Shown here: one piece after another, positions 22,910-33,579 of the stretch
Numbering within the stretch: position 1 is the stretch's first letter
How the letters are laid out: every line of letters starts with the position of its first letter
Assembly (NCBI RefSeq): GCF_045679555.1
Contig: NC_092110.1
Span: forward strand, 2,397,501 to 2,461,500
From: Salvelinus alpinus
Taxonomy: Eukaryota > Chordata > Actinopteri > Salmoniformes > Salmonidae
Reading direction: 5' to 3'
DNA length: 64,000 nucleotides
Made by a program: the position numbers and the translations under genes
The notes under the pieces: generated by a model
What the model saw: only the letters and a program-made list of their open reading frames with translations
Told to the model about the DNA's origin: nothing
Database searches by the model: none

Positions 22910-23640
22910 AGCCTGACATTCTCTGGATTTATGGTGCTTTCAAAACAACTGGGAACTCGGAAAAAAATGAGGTCGAATCATGATGACGTCAGTGAACTTC
23001 AGGTCGGAGCTCTAGAAAGAGGCCAGATTTCCCAACTTGCAATTCCGAGTTGGATGACCATTTCAAACGCATTTTCCCGCCTCCCGAGTTGTGCAGTGTA
23101 CGAAGGCACTGCATCGAAGTACTAGAGGCGTTCCTACAGACCCGGGTTTGATCCCAAGCTGTGTCGCAGCCGGCCGCGACCGGTAGACCCATGAGGCTGT
23201 GCACAATTGGCCCAGCATCATCCGGGTTAGGGGAGCGTTTGGCCCGGATTTCCTTGTACCATAGCGCTCTAGCGACTCCTTGTGGGGGGCCCGGTAAATG
23301 CACGCTGTCTTCAGTTGCCAGCTGTACAGTGTTTTCTCCAACACATTGGTGCTTCTGGGTTAAGCGCGCAGTGTGTCAAGAAGCAGTGCGGCTTGGCAGG
23401 GTTGTTTTTCGGAGGACGCATAGCTCTCGACATTTGCCTCTCCTGAGTGCTTACAGGAGTTTCAGCGATGGGACAAGACTGTACCTACCAATTGGGGAGA
23501 AAAAGGGGTAGAAATACATGTATTTTCCCAGTCAGAGCTAGTTTTTTTCAGAGTTCCCAGTTGTCTTGATCTCACTGAAGTCAATTTTCCCAGTTCCAAG
23601 TTTCCAGTTATTTTGAGCGCAGCAGAAACCATGCTGGATT
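22910..23640. mobile_element. Palindromic MITE split by a SINE
   Basis: Left arm 22,931-23,078 and right arm 23,520-23,635 form an inverted structure (for example ACAACTGGGAACTCGG against CAGAGTTCCCAGTTGT and GGTGCTTTCAAAACAACTGG against CCAGTTATTTTGAGCGC). The SINE at 23,079-23,519 sits between them, flanked by a 10-bp duplication. Confidence 0.6.
23079..23519 (+). repeat. tRNA-derived SINE, full length
   Basis: The head GCCTCCCGAGTTGTGCAGTG...AAGGCACTGCATCG corresponds to a tRNA-like A box, and GGGTTTGATCCC (near 23,147) to a B box for RNA polymerase III. A long unique body and the AATTGGGGAGAAAAAGGGGT tail follow. It is flanked by GCATTTTCCC (23,069-23,078) and GTATTTTCCC (23,520-23,529), one mismatch, which marks the insertion. 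Confidence 0.8.
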
Positions 23641-24481
23641 CACATCATGGCCAATGTTAAATGTTTATTCTTTTAAGCTTCAAAAAGAGCCCCTTAAACC
23701 CAGACTTGGGACCACACACCCATTCCACTGAATAGCAGGTTAGTGATTGCTTTGCAATGCTTGCAGTTAGCCACTGATTCCTTCCAAACCACCCATTGTT
23801 GAATTGCGATTTCCAATTTGTTGTGTAACGTTTATGTCCAATGGCCGATCAGCACCGATACGTTTTATCTATAATTTATCTTCATTATTTCTCTTCATAA
23901 GACAAGGATTGAAAAGGATTTGCCAGTAGATTGTCGACATGATTCATGATGAATGCTAGCTAAGATTTGACTGCTAGCTAACATATAAACAAACACATTC
24001 TAAGCTAAAACAATGAATCAGTAAATAATGTTGTGGTGAGGAAATCTTAGATGCACCATTTTACATCTAGCTAAGGATTTTTGTGCTTCATCAAGCAATA
24101 TTACTGAAGTTTGACAATAGGCACGAAAGCTAGCATACGTGTCCCGACATGTCATTAGCTTGTTAGCTGAGCCAGTCACTGAAATGATGCTGCTACACAC
24201 ACAATGTTGAATGCGTCCAACAAAAGCTAGATAGCATTGTATTGGTAATACTAACATTATTATGAGTTGTCATGAAGCAGCTGTTCTGCCACAGTACGTT
24301 ACAGTAGCTTTCCAAGTCAGCTGCTGCGCTCAGCTGACCCAACGATACAAAGTAACGTTAGCAATCACAGAGAAACATGCTGATCTACGGACTGATTTCA
24401 GATTCCAAGAACACAGGATGAGATGTTACTATCCTTTGTGCAAGCACTTCCAAGAGTTCATGAACGGTGAGACTGGTGAAA
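23641..24481. other. No gene recognised
   Basis: AT-rich, with many GCTAGC/TAGCTAA words. No supported frame or repeat boundary. Confidence 0.35.
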
Positions 24482-25545
24482 TTTGGGGAGCGCATCGTCA
24501 GTAGTGTACCTTTGGTTCCTAGGGTGTTTCGGCCTTTCACACTATACACCCTCCCCAAAAGCGGCCAGCGACAGGGTGATCAATCCTACGCTTGCGTCCC
24601 ATTCCCAATTAGTCATAGGAGTTGCCTTGTTGTTGATAGCCAACGTCCCATGGGACTATGCATGGCAGGGGCGTCTTCCTCCCTGAGTCAAGCATTGTTG
24701 ACCGCATACCTCCTGGCCCTCTCACTTCGGGGCCCAGCTGGGGTCTTTCCTCTTCATCCAGAGCCATTGACTGCTGCCTTCTGCCGCCTCTGATACAGCT
24801 TTGATTGCCGAACGCTGGCTCTGGCCCTTAATTCCCAGGTCTCTAAGCAGTCTGGTTGTAGATGTTGCCACAAAACCTCTGCAGCCCACCTCCACTGGTC
24901 GGACTTCTGTGTTCCAGCCATGATGCCGTGCTTTGGCAGCTAGATCGGCATAGCGCAGATGTTTTCGCTCATAAGCCTCATCTACTGAGTCCTCCCAGGG
25001 TACTGTGAGCTCAATGATGAAGACCTTCTTGAGCGAATGGGACCAGAGCAACATGTCAGGTCTTAGGGTGGTGGTTGCGATCTCCGGAGGAAACACAAGT
25101 TGCCGGCCAATGTCAGCTAGCATTTTCCAGTCGCGGGCCAAGCGCAGCTGGTCTCGCTCTAATGGTGTAGAGCCGCTCTTCGGTGGTTTAGCCCCTTCGC
25201 GGACAAAGGTCGTCCGTAAGGGGTGTGATGCTGCTGGGGGTGGTAGGGAGTTGGTGGCAGCTCGCTTGTCCTCCAGGGCGGACGCAAGGTTTTTAAGGAC
25301 TTGGTTGTGACGCCAAGTGTAGCGTCCTTGGGTGAGGCTTGTTTTACACCCTGTGAGAATGTGCCTGAGGTTGGCTGGCATGGAACAGAGGGCACAGTCC
25401 GGATCTTCACCATACCATTGGTGAAGATTAACTGGTGTTGGAAGGACGTCATATGTTGCTCTGATGGAAAAGCTCAACCGCCTCGCTTCCATGGCCCACA
25501 GATCCTTCCAGCTGATCAGATAACTGTCCCTCTTTAGTTTGGGGC
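24482..25545 (-). mobile_element. 3' part of a LINE with restriction-like endonuclease
   Basis: Contains the C-terminal coding region (25,545-24,722) of an early-branching LINE of the R2/R4/NeSL kind, and what is probably its 3' UTR down to about 24,482. The RT domain is not present upstream, so the copy is 5'-truncated. Confidence 0.65.
24722..25545 (-). pseudogene. LINE C-terminal domain: CCHC knuckle plus restriction-like endonuclease, open frame
   Basis: At least 256 codons are open, and the frame can be read without a start up to about 25,545. A Cys-x2-Cys-x7-His-x4-Cys knuckle lies near residues 33-49 from the first Met. The PD-(D/E)xK-type nuclease block follows: Arg-Pro-Asp (about residue 146), then Ile-Glu-Leu-Thr-Val-Pro-Trp-Glu about 15 residues on, then Lys-x3-Tyr. 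In R2-like LINEs this domain cleaves the target site. All expected residues seem present, so the domain is preserved although the element lacks its RT. It could be a recent copy. Confidence 0.65.
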
Positions 25546-25883
25546 TGCTTGTCTACAACTTCAGGGTAATTTAAACAGGCTAAGCAAGCTTTTTATGTCA
25601 GTAAAGGTAGAACTAGTTAGCTAACTATTTCAGTAAACTAGCTAGCTACAACAGTTACCTAAGCAGTTGATCAAGTCACTGCACTGGTTACCACGTACTG
25701 TAATTGCAGATAATTTTTGCTATCTTCTTACAATAAAAACAATTACACTGCTGTAGGGCTGGCAGGTCTGCCAAGGGTTGGTAAATGTGTGAATGTTTCT
25801 CTCTGTTGCGATATGATGCTAAAGAGTCCGTTTTAAGTCAATCCATACATACCATATAGTCAGTCCCCTGATTCAACTCAACA

Positions 25884-25885
<2 letters not shown>
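25546..25885. other. No gene recognised
   Basis: AT-rich, rich in AGCTAGCTA words; no supported frame. Confidence 0.35.

Positions 25886-25958
<73 letters not shown>
25886..25958. repeat. GT dinucleotide microsatellite
   Basis: About 36 uninterrupted GT units followed by GAGAGAG. Confidence 0.97.
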
Positions 25959-25965
<7 letters not shown>

Positions 25966-27406
25966 ACGAGAGAGGTGGGAGGTAATGGATGGGTCACTGG
26001 GGAAAGTATTGATTAAACAAACTGTCAAAGAAGATTTTTTTGCAGAAAGAGTACCATTATTTGAATTCAAGGAATTGCACAAAGGAGGTTAAGAATCGAG
26101 CAAAGTGAAGACCCCTAAAACAGATCCAAGGTCAGGTCATAGGAGAGAGATTAGCCTGTAGCATAGCCACATCACAAGACACCTGACATACTTCAATGGG
26201 TACACTTTTTTGGCACAAATGGACCCCATAATACTTCACCAAATTCTGGACAGTGATAAACAACTCAATGGGTCCAGTCACAACAGTTGTGGAAAGAGCT
26301 GAGAATATAGTATGTAACAACCAGACAGAGGATGACCTTTCTCCAGACAAACATTGAAAAGAAGAATTTTGTCTGTCCAAACAGACAAAAGCAGATACTC
26401 TCTGCATGTGACATATGGACACACTTGGATCGAACTTGGTTCTCGGTCTAGGCTAGGGTTTAATGGCGGGAACCGGCTTACTGAGATTTAACGGGATTTC
26501 CCGCCCAAACAAACTCCTTTTTCCCTGTATAAATAATTGCGAGGAACCGGTAAATGAGAATACATTATTTCAGTGGTGATGTGTCATGTGGGGCAGGCGG
26601 GGCAGAGCCCCACCAATAACCAGAATATTTGAATGCAATTCTGTTATTTCATATCACTAACAATATCATATCAGTTAGCAAACAATTTAATGTTATAAAA
26701 AAATTGCTTGATCTAAAAATGCTTTCCTATTGAATTGTTGTTTTGGTACATTTTCGTTGAGTAAGGCAGCTCCAAAATGCACCTGTTTCAGCCTCGTTCA
26801 ATGCTTTCTGGTTACGCATGATTGGCTCAGGGTGCTTTCAAACATGGGGACACTACATCACCGCAGCACTTGCTGGGAGAGCTAGTCAGCAAAAGCCCAT
26901 CTTTGGTGCTCCATTGATTTACAGTAGAAGTGCCTGCCCAAGAAAGCTCATTATCAACTTCATAGCTAGCTAGTTGTTTACCACATACTGTTACCAGGTA
27001 TTCAAGCTAGGCAGCTTAGCTATCTCCTAGCAAATATTTTGAGATACAACGTATTGGTGCTCATTAGCCTCCTAAACTTTAAAATATGGCTATCCATTAA
27101 AATAAAACAAGCTTTAAAATATGATTCAAGTCGAGTGGTTGGTGGTGGATCATAGAGCAGAGGCTAACATCTATTTTGAGATAGGCAGCTATAATATCCT
27201 ATAGGCTGTAGCAATATTGATGTTACTCATATTGATGTTACACAGGAAACGGAAACCAGTTGTTACTTACTTCATTAATGTGCTGGTTGACAAGATGCCT
27301 CGTAAAGTTTGCCTAACTATATATCTTTGTCTGTCGTGACTACGATCTGTCGTGGATACAAGCAGATTCATGAGTAGCTAACGTTCCATTCTACCAATAA
27401 ATCGCC
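25959..27406. other. No gene recognised; possible retrotransposon leader at its right end
   Basis: A 96-codon minus-strand frame (26,422-26,132) has no recognised motif and no codon pattern that convinces. The last few hundred bases lead into a Gag-like start at 27,407 and could be its untranslated leader. Confidence 0.3.
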
Positions 27407-27543
27407 ATGGAAAATGCACTGAAACCTCAGGGAAAAATAGACTTTGATGATTGTAATTTAGCACTGACCTGGAAAAGATGGAAAGAGGAATTCAATGTGT
27501 ACATGGCTCTTACAATGAGAGAAAAACCTGAGGACCACTGTAA
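27407..27543 (+). pseudogene. LTR-retrotransposon Gag-like N-terminal fragment
   Basis: About 46 codons from an ATG in a good context (GCCATGG) encode a Leu-Thr-Trp-Lys-Arg-Trp-Lys-Glu-Glu-Phe stretch, as in the start of Gag of fish Ty3/gypsy-type elements, which packages element RNA. The frame then runs into a reversed LTR-like fragment at about 27,547 and is lost. Only the extreme N-terminus remains. Confidence 0.45.
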
Positions 27544-27546
27544 AGG

Positions 27547-27682
27547 CTGTTTGAAGAAGAGGACCAAGGTGCAGCGTGGTACGTGTTCATGATATTTAAT
27601 AAACCTGAACACTAGAACAAAAATAACAAAGCGGAACAAACTAAACAGTTCTGTCTGGTGCAGACACACAAAACAGAAAATA
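27547..27682 (-). repeat. LTR-like fragment, minus orientation
   Basis: GAAGAAGAGGACCAAGGTGC (from about 27,554) is the reverse complement of the 3' end of the repeat at 29,109-29,452, including the CAGCGTGG junction. Only about 135 bp remains before the Tc1 element begins. Confidence 0.5.
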
Positions 27683-29106
27683 TTGAATTACAATTAATTG
27701 CAAAGTCCCTCTTTGCCATGCAAATGAACTGAATCCCCAAAAAACATTTCCACTGCATTTCAGCCCTGCCACAAAAGAACCAGCTGACATCATGTCAGTG
27801 ATTCTCTCGTTAACACAGGTGTGAGTGTTGACGAGGACAAGGCTGGAGATCACTCTGTCATGCTGATTGAGTTCAAATAATAGACTGGAAGCTTCAAAAG
27901 GAGGGTGGTGCTTGGAATCATTGTTCTTCCTCTGTCAACCATTGTTACCTGCAAGGAAACACGTGCCGTCATCATTGCTTTGCACAAAAAAGGGCTTCAC
28001 AGGCAAGGATATTGCTGCCAGTAAGATTGCACCTAAATCAACCATTTATCGGATCATCAAGAACTTCAAGGAGAGCAGTTCAATTGTTGTGAAGAAGGCT
28101 TCAGGGTGCCCAAGAAAGTCTAGCAAGCACCAGGACCGTCTCCTAAATTTGATTCAGCTGCGGGATCGGGGCACCACTAGTACAGAGCTTGCTCAGGAAT
28201 GGCAGCAGGCAGGTGTGAGTGCATCTACACGCACAGTGAGGCGAAGACTTTTGGAGGATGGCCTGGTGTCAAGAAGGGCAGCAAAGAAGACACTTCTCTC
28301 CAGGAAAAACATCAGGGACAGACTGATATTCTGCAAAAGGTACAGGGATTGGACTGCTGAGGACTGGGGTAAAGTCATTTTCTCTGATGAATCCCCTTTC
28401 CGATTGTTTGGGGCATCTGGAAAAAAGCTTGTCCGGAGAAGACAAGGTGAGCACTACAATCAGTCCTGTGTCATGCCAACAGTAAAGCATCCTGAGACCA
28501 ATCATGTGTGGGGTTGCTTCTCAGCCAAGGGAGTGGGCTCACTCACAATTTTGCCCAAGAACACAGCCATGAATAAAGAATGGTACCAACACATCCTCCG
28601 AGAGCAACTTCTCCCAAACATCCAGGAACAGTTTGGTGACGGACAATGCCTTTTCCAGCATGATGGAGCACCTTGCCATAAGGCAAAAGTGATAACTAAG
28701 TGGCTCGGGGAACAAAACATCAATATTTTGGGTCCATGGCCAGGAAACTCCCCAGACCTTAATCCCATTGAGAACTTGTGGTCAATCCTCAAGAGGTGGG
28801 TGGACAAACAAAAACCCACAGATTTTGATAAACTCCAAGTATTTATTATGCAAGAATTGGCTGCCATCAGTCAGGATGTGGCCCAGAAGTTAATTGACAG
28901 CATGCCAGGGCGGATTGCAGAGGTCTTGAAAAAGAAGGGTCAACACTGCAAATATTGACTCTTTGCATCAACTTCATGTAACTGTCAATAAAAACCTTTG
29001 ACACTTATGAAATGCTTGTAATTATACTTCAGTATTCCATAGTAACATCTGACAAAAATATCTAAAGACACTGAAGCAGCAAACTTTGTGGAAATTAATA
29101 TTTGAG
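27683..29106 (+). mobile_element. Tc1/mariner element of a DD35E family, both outer ends lost
   Basis: Subterminal sequence and transposase match the small element at 48,519-49,133 (for example GCAAAGTCCCTCTTTGCCAT and GACACTGAAGCAGCAAACT). That copy keeps the outer ends, which begin CAGTCGTGGCCAAAAGTTTT. Here the left end starts inside the inverted repeat and the right end stops at AATATTTG, so both outer ends are missing and the copy could not be mobilised. Confidence 0.8.
27867..28958 (+). CDS. Tc1/mariner transposase, DD35E, nearly full-length
   Basis: A 363-codon open frame. From about residue 41 it reads as a transposase: HTH-type DNA binding (about 41-135), then the catalytic domain with Asp174 (Phe-Ser-Asp-Glu), Asp266 (His-Asp-Gly-Ala-Pro-Cys-His) and Glu302 (Pro-Ile-Glu-Asn). 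The Asp-Glu gap is 35 residues, which sets it apart from the DD34E copies here and fits the DD35E group reported from vertebrates. The first roughly 40 residues are unlike a transposase. Another frame upstream fits better and joins at an A run near 27,986, so a one-base change has probably replaced the true N-terminus. Likely inactive. Confidence 0.75.
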   Translation: MSSNNRLEASKGGWCLESLFFLCQPLLPARKHVPSSLLCTKKGFTGKDIAASKIAPKSTIYRIIKNFKESSSIVVKKASGCPRKSSKHQDRLLNLIQLRDRGTTSTELAQEWQQAGVSASTRTVRRRLLEDGLVSRRAAKKTLLSRKNIRDRLIFCKRYRDWTAEDWGKVIFSDESPFRLFGASGKKLVRRRQGEHYNQSCVMPTVKHPETNHVWGCFSAKGVGSLTILPKNTAMNKEWYQHILREQLLPNIQEQFGDGQCLFQHDGAPCHKAKVITKWLGEQNINILGPWPGNSPDLNPIENLWSILKRWVDKQKPTDFDKLQVFIMQELAAISQDVAQKLIDSMPGRIAEVLKKKGQHCKY

Positions 29107-29108
29107 TC

Positions 29109-29452
29109 TGTCACGCCCTGACCTTAGAGACCCTTTTTATGTCACTATTTTGGTTTGGTCAGGCCGTGAGTTGGGGTGGGTATTCTATGTTCTATGATTT
29201 GTATTTCTATGTTTTGGCCGGGTAGGGTTCTCAAATCAGGGACAGCTGTCTATCGTTGTCTCTGATTGAGAACCATACTTAGGTAGCCCTTTTTTTCACC
29301 TGTCTTTGTGGGAAGTTGACTTTGTTTAGGGCACATAGCCTTTAGCTTCACGGTTTGTTTTTGTAGTGTTTATTGTTTTGTTCGGCGTCATTTTTATTAA
29401 TAAAAGAACATGTACGCTCACCACGCTGCACCTTGGTCCTCTTCTTTAAACA
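29109..29452 (+). repeat. Solo LTR-like repeat (TGTCACG...TTTAAACA)
   Basis: 344 bp starting TG and ending CA, with a polyadenylation-like TTTTTATTAATAAAAG stretch. No target duplication can be judged because both neighbours are truncated transposons. A reversed piece of its 3' end lies at 27,547-27,682. Confidence 0.5.
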
Positions 29453-30542
29453 TATGCTTGGGGTCATTGTCCATTTGGAAGACCCATTTGTGACCAAGCT
29501 TTAATTTCCTGACTTATGTCTTGAGATGTTGCTTCAATATATCCACATAATTTTCATTCCTCATGTTGCCATCTATTTTGTGAAGTGCACCAGTCCCTCC
29601 TGCAGCAAAGCACCCCCATAACATGATGCTGCCACCCCGTCCTTCACGGATGGGAAGGTGTTCTTTGGCTGGCAAGCCTCCCCCTTTTTCCTCCAAACAT
29701 AACGATGGTCATTATGGCCAAACAGTTCTATTTTTGTTTCATCAGAGCAGAGGACATTTCTCCAAAAAGTACGATCTTTGTCCCCATGTGCAGTTGCAAA
29801 CTGTAGTCTGGCTTTTTTATGGCGGTTTTGGAGCAGTGGCTTCTTCCTTGCTGAGGGGCCTTTCAGGTTATGTCGATATAGGACTCGTTTTACTGTTTCC
29901 TCCAGCATCTTCACAATGTCCTTTGCTGTTGTTCTGGGATTGATTTGCATTTTTCACACCAAAGTATGTTCATCTCTAGGAGACAGAATGTGTCTCCTTC
30001 CTGAGCGGTATATGACGGCTGCGTGGTCCCATGGTGTTTATACTTGCGTACTATTGTTTGTACAGATCATCCTTGGAAATTGCTCCCAAGGATGAACCAG
30101 ACTTGTGGAGGTCTACATGTTTTTCTGAGGTCTTGGCTGATTTCTTTTGAATTTTCCATGACGTCAAGCAAAGAGGCACTGAGTTTGAAGGTAGGCCTTG
30201 AAATACATCCACAGGTACACCTCCAATTGACTCAAATGATGTCAATTAGCCTACTAGAAGCTTCTAAAGCCATGACATCATTTTCTGGAATTTTCCAAGC
30301 TGTTTAAAGGCACAGTCAATTTAGTGTATGTAAACTTCTGACCCACTGGAATTGTGATACATTATAAGTGAAATAATCTGTCTGTAAACAATTGTAGGAA
30401 AAATGACTTGCGTCATGCACAAAGTAGATGTCCTAACCGACTTGCCAAAACTATATTTTGTTCACAAGAAATTTGTGGAGTGGTTGAAAAACGAGTTTTA
30501 ATGACTCCAACCTAATTGTATGTAAACTTCCGACTTCAACTG
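29453..30542 (-). mobile_element. Sleeping Beauty-type Tc1 element, copy 2 (left end truncated)
   Basis: The right end is complete to 30,542 followed by TA, with both direct repeats visible near 30,330 and 30,515. The left end is missing and starts inside the transposase gene. The transposase (minus strand, 30,165-29,453) is broken by frameshifts and a short deletion in the N-terminal region, and lacks the catalytic Asp-2 and Glu region. Confidence 0.8.
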
Positions 30543-30544
30543 TA

Positions 30545-31800
30545 TGTGAGAATGCTGTTCATTGACATTCATCACCATATAGTGCCCACAAAGCTCATTG
30601 CTAAGCTAAGGACCTTGGGACTAAACACCTCCTTCTGCAACTGGATCCTGGACTTCCTGGCGTGCCTCCCCCAGACAACACGTCTGCAACACTGATCGTC
30701 AACACTGGGGCCCCTCAGGGGTGTGTGCTTAGTCCCCTCCTGTACTCCCTGTTCACCCACGACTGCGTCGCCAAACACAACTCCAACACCATCATTAAGT
30801 TTGTTGACACACAACAGTGGTAGGCCTGATCACCGACAATGATGAGACAGCCTGTAGGGAGGAGGTCAGAGAACTGGCAGTGTGGTGCTACGACAACAAC
30901 CTCTCCCTCAATGTGAGCAAGACAAAGGAACTGATCATGGACTACAAGAAAAGGGGTGCCAAACCGGCCCCCATCAACATCAACAGGGCTGTAGTGGAGC
31001 AGGTCGAGAGTTTCAAGTTCCTTGGTGTCCACATCACCAACAAACTATAATGGTCCAAGACAGTTGTGAAGAGGGCACGACAACACCTTTCCCCCTCAGG
31101 AGACCCCAGATTCTCCCCAGATTCTCAAAGAGTTCTACAGCTGCAACATCTAGAGCATCCTGACAGGTTGCATCACCGCCTGGTATGGTAACTGCTCGTT
31201 ATCTGACCGTTAAGTGCTACAGAGGGTAACGCGTACGGCCCAGTATATCACTGGAGCCAAGCTTGCTGTCATCCAGGATCTATAGACTAGATGACGTCAG
31301 AGGAAAACCCACAAAATTGTAAAGACTCCAGTCACCCTAGTCATAGACTGTTTTCTCTGCTACCGCACGGCAAGCGGTACCGGAGCACCAAGTCTAGGAC
31401 CAAAATGCTTCTTAACAGCTTCTACCCCTAAACCATAAGACTGCTGAACAATTAACCAAATGGCCCCCGGATTATTCACATTGACACCCCCCCCCCCATT
31501 TGTTTTTACACTGCTGCTACTCACCGTTTATTATCAATGCATAGTCACTTCACCCCTAACTACGTGTACAAATTACCTTGACTAACCTGTACCCCCGCAC
31601 ATTGACTCGGTACCCCCTGTATTTAGCCTCGTTATTGTTATTTTATAATGTTACTTTTTATACTTTTTTTTACTTTATCTTATTAGATAAATATGTTCTT
31701 AACTCTTTCTTGAACTGCACTGTTGGTTAAGGGCTTGTAAGTATGCATTTCACTGTAAGGTCTACACATGTATTCGGCGCATGTGACAAATAAAGTTAGA
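30545..31800 (+). mobile_element. LINE 3' region (RT palm, thumb and tail), degenerate
   Basis: Plus-strand blocks include a Phe-Ile-Asp-Ile-His (motif A-like) start, Gly-Ala-Pro-Gln-Gly-Cys-Val-Leu-Ser-Pro (motif B), a damaged motif C near 30,800, then Asn-Asn-Leu-Ser-Leu-Asn-Val-Ser-Lys-Thr-Lys and Phe-Lys-Phe-Leu-Gly-Val. It ends in a 3' UTR with the GGCGCATGTGACAAATAAAG tail near 31,770. Stops and shifts are frequent. A relative lies on the minus strand at 52,900-53,345. Confidence 0.75.
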
Positions 31801-31896
31801 CTCCGTTCCATTCATACCATTCCAATGACCCCGTCCTCCTATAGCTCCTCCCACCAGCCTCCTTTGCTAAAATAACAATCCAAGTGTTGAAAGATC

Positions 31897-32071
31897 TGGG
31901 GTGTAATCATTATGTAAACCGTTTGCAGTTTAATAACCAAACGGAAGCAAACCAAGCAAAACAATAGTTTCTATTGGGCAAATTCAGGTAGGTCCCTCTT
32001 CGTTTCGTTCCATTTGCTTCCGTTTAAGAAACATTTTCCAACAGAATTGGCGTAACGAATACGCCCCAGGC
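31897..32071. mobile_element. Palindromic MITE
   Basis: CTGGGGTGTAATCATTA at the left and its near inverse GTAACGAATACGCCCCAG at the right bound the unit. AACGGAAGCAAA and TTTGCTTCCGTT form further inverted arms. No coding capacity. Confidence 0.55.
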
Positions 32072-32522
32072 ATGTGTCAGCAACGCCTGGGCAGATGAAC
32101 GCTCCCCATAAAATACAAGAAGATTGGGCTTGATGAGTTCCTCAAATGACTGACCGTTTGCTTGCTGGTAGTTCCCTCTAGTGGCCAGGCCCTGCCATGA
32201 CTGGGGAAACTGCCAGACTAAATATATAGTATATTGTTTATCTCGCACTGTTGCTTGTAGACCCAATTCAAGTTACCTATTTATTCATGTTCAGATGAGA
32301 GCTCACATTTATACGTATTAGCGATAGTGGTTCTTTGCACTCATGGTTAGACCATGTCATTAAGTTACTTATTTAGCCTAAAACACACTGTGTAGTAACA
32401 TCTATCCATTGCAGCTTGACAGTCCCCACATAAAAGGAAACGAGCAGCATGGAGGCCTCAGAGCAAACACAGCAAGGTTGTTTAGAACATATTTTAAAGG
32501 TGTGATGGCTCTATAACATAGT

Positions 32523-33560
32523 ATGTCTGGGGAGTGCACCAAATCAGAGTTGAATTTATTTACACAAACATTACTGAGAAAAATACATAAATTCAAATAC
32601 AGCCTCTCAGCAATCTCGGATACAGCACATTTGGAGTTCTTCATAGCTGGCAATGGTGAAGATTATGTTGATCTGAATAATACCTTGCTATACCTAAGTG
32701 TCAAAGTCACTAAACCTAATGGAACAAATATTGTACGTATTAGCGATAGTGGTTGACGCCGGAACATGTAGGTCTTATCAATTATCCAATAGTAAACATG
32801 TTTTCACACAGGTGGATGTTTCCTTGGGTAATCGTTTAATCAGTCAGAGAAGTAGTAACGTTACATAACCATATCGAGCCGTTATAGAAAGCATTTTGAA
32901 TTATAGTGCTGACACTCTGGAGACGCAATTTTCAGCGGGTTTGTTTTCCAAGGACTCAGCGGGGCAAATTAACGTGACCCGACTCTGCAAGGGCTAACAG
33001 CGGACTGACTAAAGGGGCTGCAAATTCATCGGTTGGTGCAATATTTGAAATCATTGGACTTATATACAGTGACATTTTAGTCGTGAAACTTGGACATGCC
33101 CAAGCTCTATTGTCATCAACTGCAAAGTAACCAATTGAAAGGGTGTATGAAGACAATTAGTTTAGCTTTCAGGTAACCTCGTGTGTAATCAAGATAATTG
33201 GTTTCTAGGACCACTATCAAAATGCATAGTTATCGGTCTGGTGGACAATGATAGTTTTACAGGTTCATATAATAAGAATCCTTTGAACTTCAAACATTAT
33301 CATTTTGGAATTCATGGCTATGTATGTAGACGGACAACAGTTTTGAAGCAAACCATTCCAGCCAGATTATGGTTCAGGATCATCAGTGTGTTAATTTTAA
33401 CAATTGGCCTTGGCTTCAAGGAAACACTTAAAGGATCAAGCATTGGCTATTGATAACTCAGACGTCTTGCGTGGTGATGCTTTGAATACTTTAAATTTTA
33501 CACCAGAGGAGGAGTGTGGACAACAACTCTCCTTGATCAAGTCAGGAAACGTTTGGGTTG
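32523..33560 (+). pseudogene. Polinton/adintovirus-type virion-protein-like gene (F54H12.2-like), broken
   Basis: Three consecutive plus-strand pieces in different frames (about 32,523-32,735, 32,805-33,020 and 33,181-33,300) resemble one protein annotated in many fish as F54H12.2-like, which occurs in Maverick/Polinton-type elements and is thought to be a capsid-related protein. Visible clues are Gly-x-Gly-Glu-Asp-Tyr-Val-Asp-Leu-Asn-Asn, Gln-Val-Asp-Val-Ser-Leu, and Asn-Pro-x-Asn-Phe-Lys-His. Stops and frame changes break it. No polymerase, integrase or long inverted repeats are seen here. Described as a dead viral-type relic; the family name is from recognition only. Confidence 0.6.
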
Positions 33561-33579
33561 AGGTTTAGACAACCCCTTC

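Noticed and set aside
26132..26422. 96-codon minus-strand frame as a gene
   Set aside because: No motif, no splice context and no recognisable family; probably chance.
27867..27986. First 40 codons of the DD35E transposase frame as real protein
   Set aside because: They lack transposase-like content, while another frame of the same DNA continues the family N-terminus up to an A run, so this part is an out-of-frame extension.
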